DNA of 64,000 nucleotides from Vulcanimicrobiota bacterium (GTDB lineage: Bacteria; Vulcanimicrobiota; Vulcanimicrobiia; Eremiobacterales; Eremiobacteraceae), in the NCBI GenBank assembly GCA_013290125.1, contig JABCYQ010000003.1, positions 62,001-126,000 of the forward strand. The letters are read 5' to 3'. Positions 61,364-64,000 of this stretch are shown piece after piece; position 1 is the stretch's first letter, and the number at the start of each line of letters is the position of its first letter. The notes beneath the pieces are model-generated. The model searched no databases, had not been told where the DNA came from, and saw nothing but the letters and a program-made list of their open reading frames with translations. The position numbers were made by a program, and so were the translations under genes.

Positions 61364-63496
61364 TCACGTGCCTTTTTCAGCGCCGATATAGCGGATGAAC
61401 TTCAGGATGAACTGGGGCGCCGTGGAGAGCAAAGACGCGTCGCCGTACGCTAAATATACCTCGCCGCCCACGAATTTTTGGTGAAACGCGGCGGATATAT
61501 TCCACGCGTTTTCGGCAGCAGGTGCGGTTGTGAATTCGGGCGGGGTGCCGATGATGCGTCGCACGCCGAGGGCAAGCGCCTGATTCGGTCCGGATTGATA
61601 CGAGTAGCTCGCGCGTTCCAGCCACTGTGTCAGTTGCTGGCCCTTATCTGGGATAAACATCCTGTCGTCCACGAACTGATCGGTGTCGTCGGCTTCCAGC
61701 GATATCGCGCCGCGCGTTCCCAGACGAACGGTGGCGCTGCGCGCCCACGTGTTGAGTCGGCCCGGACCGAAATGACCGGTATTGAATGCGACGAATGCCG
61801 GCAACGCGCCATTCAAGTTGTATCCAACTTGCGCGCCCTGCTGTGTGACCGGCACAAAGGGACCCTCCATGAGCGGCTGACCCTTCACCGGCAGGTTCTG
61901 GAAGCGCACGTATGATGATCCAGTCGAGAGCTGCAGGTTGAAGAGCGTGCGGGTGGTGAGCGAACCCAACACGGCGCTGACGGACTGATCCAACGCGCCC
62001 GTGTGATCGTGATATCGGTCGAGGTTGCCGTTCACGTCAAATTCTATGTACCGGTCCGTCGGCGCGAACTTGAACGGTTTGAAAAAATTGACATTGTACC
62101 CGGCGATGTCAGGATGCTGCACGAGTCCGTCCGTAGGGTCGAAGTACAGCCCGACTTTGCGCAGCACGGCGGATATCGCTGATCCGTTCGGACTAAAGAG
62201 ATTGACGCCGCCTTCGTATCGTTGTGCTTGCGACCCGTCGAACACTTGCGAGCCAGAATTGTTCCCGAATCTCGCGAACTCTTGAAGATTCGTCAGGTTG
62301 CTGTGCGTGAAGGTGATGCCGTCGGCGTCATTGTGAAGATCCGGCGTATCGACCATGCTCCCTTGGAAGTTGAAGGCCGTCTTTTGATTCGGCGTCACGT
62401 AGTTCACGGCTTCGGCCGTGTCGTCGCGTTGGACACCCGTCGTATGCAGCATGCCGTAACTGAAGAGGCCGCGTTGCCCTTCGACCGCGTAACCCTCACG
62501 CGGCGTCGGAATGGCCGGCGTATAGAACTCGATGATGCCCGGGCATCCCGAGCAGACTCCGTTGGGATAGCTGTAGAAGTTCGCGCCTTGTGTGAAAAAC
62601 GGCCGCACTTCCTGATAGATGCGTGGAAAGGCGGTCGGCGCGATCGTCTGCTGATCGGTCTCGACGTTGGAGTAATCGGGATAGAGCGTGCCGACAAATG
62701 AGGTCCCGGGGATGAGCGGGATCGAGAGGTCCGCGCCTTCACGTATCGCCGATCCGCCCGCGGTGACGGACGCCGCCTTTCCCAACGCATAGATTCCGAA
62801 TCGGGGTTTCTCGCGCAGCGCGGCGAGCTTCGGCAATCCGGCGAGCGAACCGGAATAGTTGACGTCGTTGAAGTCGGTCTGAGCCGGACCGAAGCTCCAG
62901 ACGAATGGATGGTTAGTGACCGGCATATAGCGGATGAACTGGATGCGCCAATCGCCCGAGCCCGTGCCGTGCATGACCGCCAGCGGGATCTTCATCGTGA
63001 TGGTGTAACCGCCGGCGACGACCCGGCCCGCGCTCCACCACTCCGGTTCGAACGAGTTGTTCTCGGTCGAGAACTGGTAGTGCGTGCCGATCGCGGTGGA
63101 CGTGAACTTGTATCGAAACCCACGGGTTCCGTTGGGCCAAAGATCGACTTGCACTTCGTCGTCGGTGTCCAACCCCACGCCGTTCGTGTGCTCGGTCGTG
63201 CGCACCGGAATGCTCTGCTTGGCATCGATGCCAACGTAAAGAAAGGCGCCGTCGGTCAGCGTGTACACCGCTGTGTCCTCTTTGGCCGCCGCGTGATCGC
63301 GCAAATCGTACGAGAGATGGGTGACCGCGGCGTCTTTCCATGCCGGACTGTCTAGCGTGCCGTCGATCACCGGAGCCGCCGACGTGTGCGGAACGACGAG
63401 CGAGCCTATGTGAATCGTCTCACTGTTCGCGGCGACCGCCGATGGCGAGCAGAGAAATAGGATAAAAAGACATCGCAACGCCGCGCGCCGCACCAT
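61364..63496 (-). CDS. DUF5916-like outer-membrane protein (paralogue 3)
   Basis: 710 residues with a signal peptide (LRCLFILFLCSPSAVAA). It has the shared layout: VIDGTLDSPAWKDAAVTHLS, VDLWPNGTRGFRYKFTS, PDYSNVETDQQTIAPTAF, YQEVRPFFTQ, and predicted barrel strands to the end, which reads LKFIRYIGAEKGT. Paralogue 1 ends LKFIRYIGAGKGS-like, supporting a common origin. GGAGGT lies 4 bases before the ATG at 63496, so the much longer open frame upstream is not used. A consensus promoter with an inverted repeat lies 40 bases upstream. Confidence 0.82.
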   Translation of the reverse strand: MVRRAALRCLFILFLCSPSAVAANSETIHIGSLVVPHTSAAPVIDGTLDSPAWKDAAVTHLSYDLRDHAAAKEDTAVYTLTDGAFLYVGIDAKQSIPVRTTEHTNGVGLDTDDEVQVDLWPNGTRGFRYKFTSTAIGTHYQFSTENNSFEPEWWSAGRVVAGGYTITMKIPLAVMHGTGSGDWRIQFIRYMPVTNHPFVWSFGPAQTDFNDVNYSGSLAGLPKLAALREKPRFGIYALGKAASVTAGGSAIREGADLSIPLIPGTSFVGTLYPDYSNVETDQQTIAPTAFPRIYQEVRPFFTQGANFYSYPNGVCSGCPGIIEFYTPAIPTPREGYAVEGQRGLFSYGMLHTTGVQRDDTAEAVNYVTPNQKTAFNFQGSMVDTPDLHNDADGITFTHSNLTNLQEFARFGNNSGSQVFDGSQAQRYEGGVNLFSPNGSAISAVLRKVGLYFDPTDGLVQHPDIAGYNVNFFKPFKFAPTDRYIEFDVNGNLDRYHDHTGALDQSVSAVLGSLTTRTLFNLQLSTGSSYVRFQNLPVKGQPLMEGPFVPVTQQGAQVGYNLNGALPAFVAFNTGHFGPGRLNTWARSATVRLGTRGAISLEADDTDQFVDDRMFIPDKGQQLTQWLERASYSYQSGPNQALALGVRRIIGTPPEFTTAPAAENAWNISAAFHQKFVGGEVYLAYGDASLLSTAPQFILKFIRYIGAEKGT

Positions 63497-63515
63497 GGCT
63501 ACCTCCGGCCCGACT

Positions 63516-63559
63516 ACTAAATGCTTAGTTATTGTAGCGGGCGGTCGCGCGAGTGTCAA
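63516..63559 (-). promoter_or_regulatory. Strong promoter and inverted repeat of paralogue 3
   Basis: On the minus strand: TTGACA (63559-63554), a 17-base gap and TACAAT (63536-63531), nearly consensus. Immediately after the -10, ACTAA (63516-63520) and TTAGT (63525-63529) form a short inverted repeat over the expected transcription start, suited to repression. Confidence 0.8.
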
Positions 63560-63608
63560 CACTTGGATGCGAAGGTCGCAGTCGCCAGACCGCGGTACCT
63601 GACATAGA

Positions 63609-64000
63609 TGTTCTCGCCTGGCGAGCGCGCCACGTTGCGCGACGAATTGATCGCATCGGCTCGCGCTGACGGCCGGATCGTAGGCGCCGCGCTGACCGGC
63701 TCCGCCGCTGCCGGACGCGAAGATCGCTGGTCGGACATCGACCTCGCGTTCGGCGTCGCAGCCGAGGCGGACTTCAAGAAGACGATCGCCGACTGGACCG
63801 AACGGATGTATCGCAGCCACGAGGCCGTCCACCATCTCGATGTCTTTCGCGGCGCAACGCTGTATCGGGTCTTCTTGCTCGCCAACACGCTGCAGGTCGA
63901 TCTCGCTTTTTCTCCGGCACCTGAATTCGGGGCCATCGCGCCCAGCTTTCGCCTTCTCTTCGGAACCGCGAGCGAACAGCCCGCGACGAAAACTCAAGGT
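63609..64000 (+). CDS. Nucleotidyltransferase-domain protein (3' partial)
   Basis: The frame is open from the ATG at 63609 to the end of the window (130 residues seen). It carries the nucleotidyltransferase signature: LTGSAAAGREDRWSDIDLAF, that is GS followed by DxD, then a later Asp in LQVDLAF. These domains transfer nucleotides to antibiotics, proteins or RNA; aminoglycoside adenylyltransferase-like and toxin-type (MNT) proteins both have it. The partner cannot be told without the rest. Divergent from paralogue 3, with the promoter region between them. Confidence 0.8.

Noticed and set aside
63497-63997. N-terminal extension of the DUF5916-like gene to an 877-residue protein
   Set aside because: The extension crosses a near-consensus promoter, lies antisense to the nucleotidyltransferase gene and precedes a good ribosome-binding site and signal peptide at 63496.
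1-64000. CRISPR array, rRNA genes or insertion sequence with transposase
   Set aside because: No regularly spaced repeats, no rRNA sequence and no transposase-like frame were seen anywhere in the window.

Overview
The window is about 64 kb of GC-rich bacterial chromosome with dense coding on both strands. Many exported lipoproteins, and three outer-membrane-type proteins with a carbohydrate-binding-like N-terminus followed by a predicted beta-barrel (DUF5916-like), point to a diderm soil or environmental bacterium. The mix (DUF1326/DUF2182, DUF5069, DUF5916-like, cyclase-STAND-TPR regulators) would fit an uncultured phylum such as Eremiobacterota. That placement is inference only: there is no rRNA or ribosomal protein gene in the window to test it.

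Layout. 1-4.9 kb: end of an AraC regulator, small exported proteins, the first DUF5916-like protein. 5.0-9.4 kb: a leftward four-gene unit (DUF1326, DUF2182, TetR, alpha/beta-hydrolase fused to a GT-B glycosyltransferase) behind one promoter with a palindromic operator. 9.5-23.1 kb: a pseudogene, a helical HTH regulator, DUF5069, a nested hairpin element, a large lipoprotein, PilZ, ankyrin, the second DUF5916-like protein, beta-propeller, VOC and HtrA-like genes. 23.17-28.5 kb: an intact tRNA-Val(GAC) followed by two further exact copies of its 3' half, which bound two tandem islands with no visible integrase; the probable original tRNA terminator now lies beyond the last copy. 28.6-38.0 kb: two opposed tight gene groups that encode a phospholipase C-type phosphoesterase, a membrane alpha/beta hydrolase, a GH25 muramidase and a lipase-like hydrolase, none with a clear signal peptide, plus unknown membrane proteins. 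38-50 kb: CGNR regulator with DUF1579-like and VOC-ABM partners, a cNMP-binding/thioredoxin-reductase-like fusion, ChrA, a sialidase-like propeller, a cyclase-STAND-TPR protein coupled to a PepSY membrane protein. 50-52.3 kb: a thiol/metal-response neighbourhood with a MerR regulator, its 19-bp-spacer promoter, and a DsrE-family gene whose reading frame runs through an in-frame TGA at a cysteine-like position. 52.2-64 kb: gamma-glutamyltransferase, S41-like and papain-like peptidases, a TetR operon with two membrane proteins, a second oligopeptide-binding protein, the third DUF5916-like protein with a strong regulated promoter, and the start of a nucleotidyltransferase.

The most notable observation is the DsrE-family gene at 50676-51038. 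The TGA at codon 80 is followed by 40 in-frame codons that continue the family's conserved C-terminus, and by a GC-rich stem-loop at the distance expected of a bacterial SECIS element. It is therefore a candidate selenoprotein with a U-x-x-C motif that ordinary gene calling would truncate. The tRNA-Val tandem islands and the envelope-hydrolase cluster are the next most interesting.
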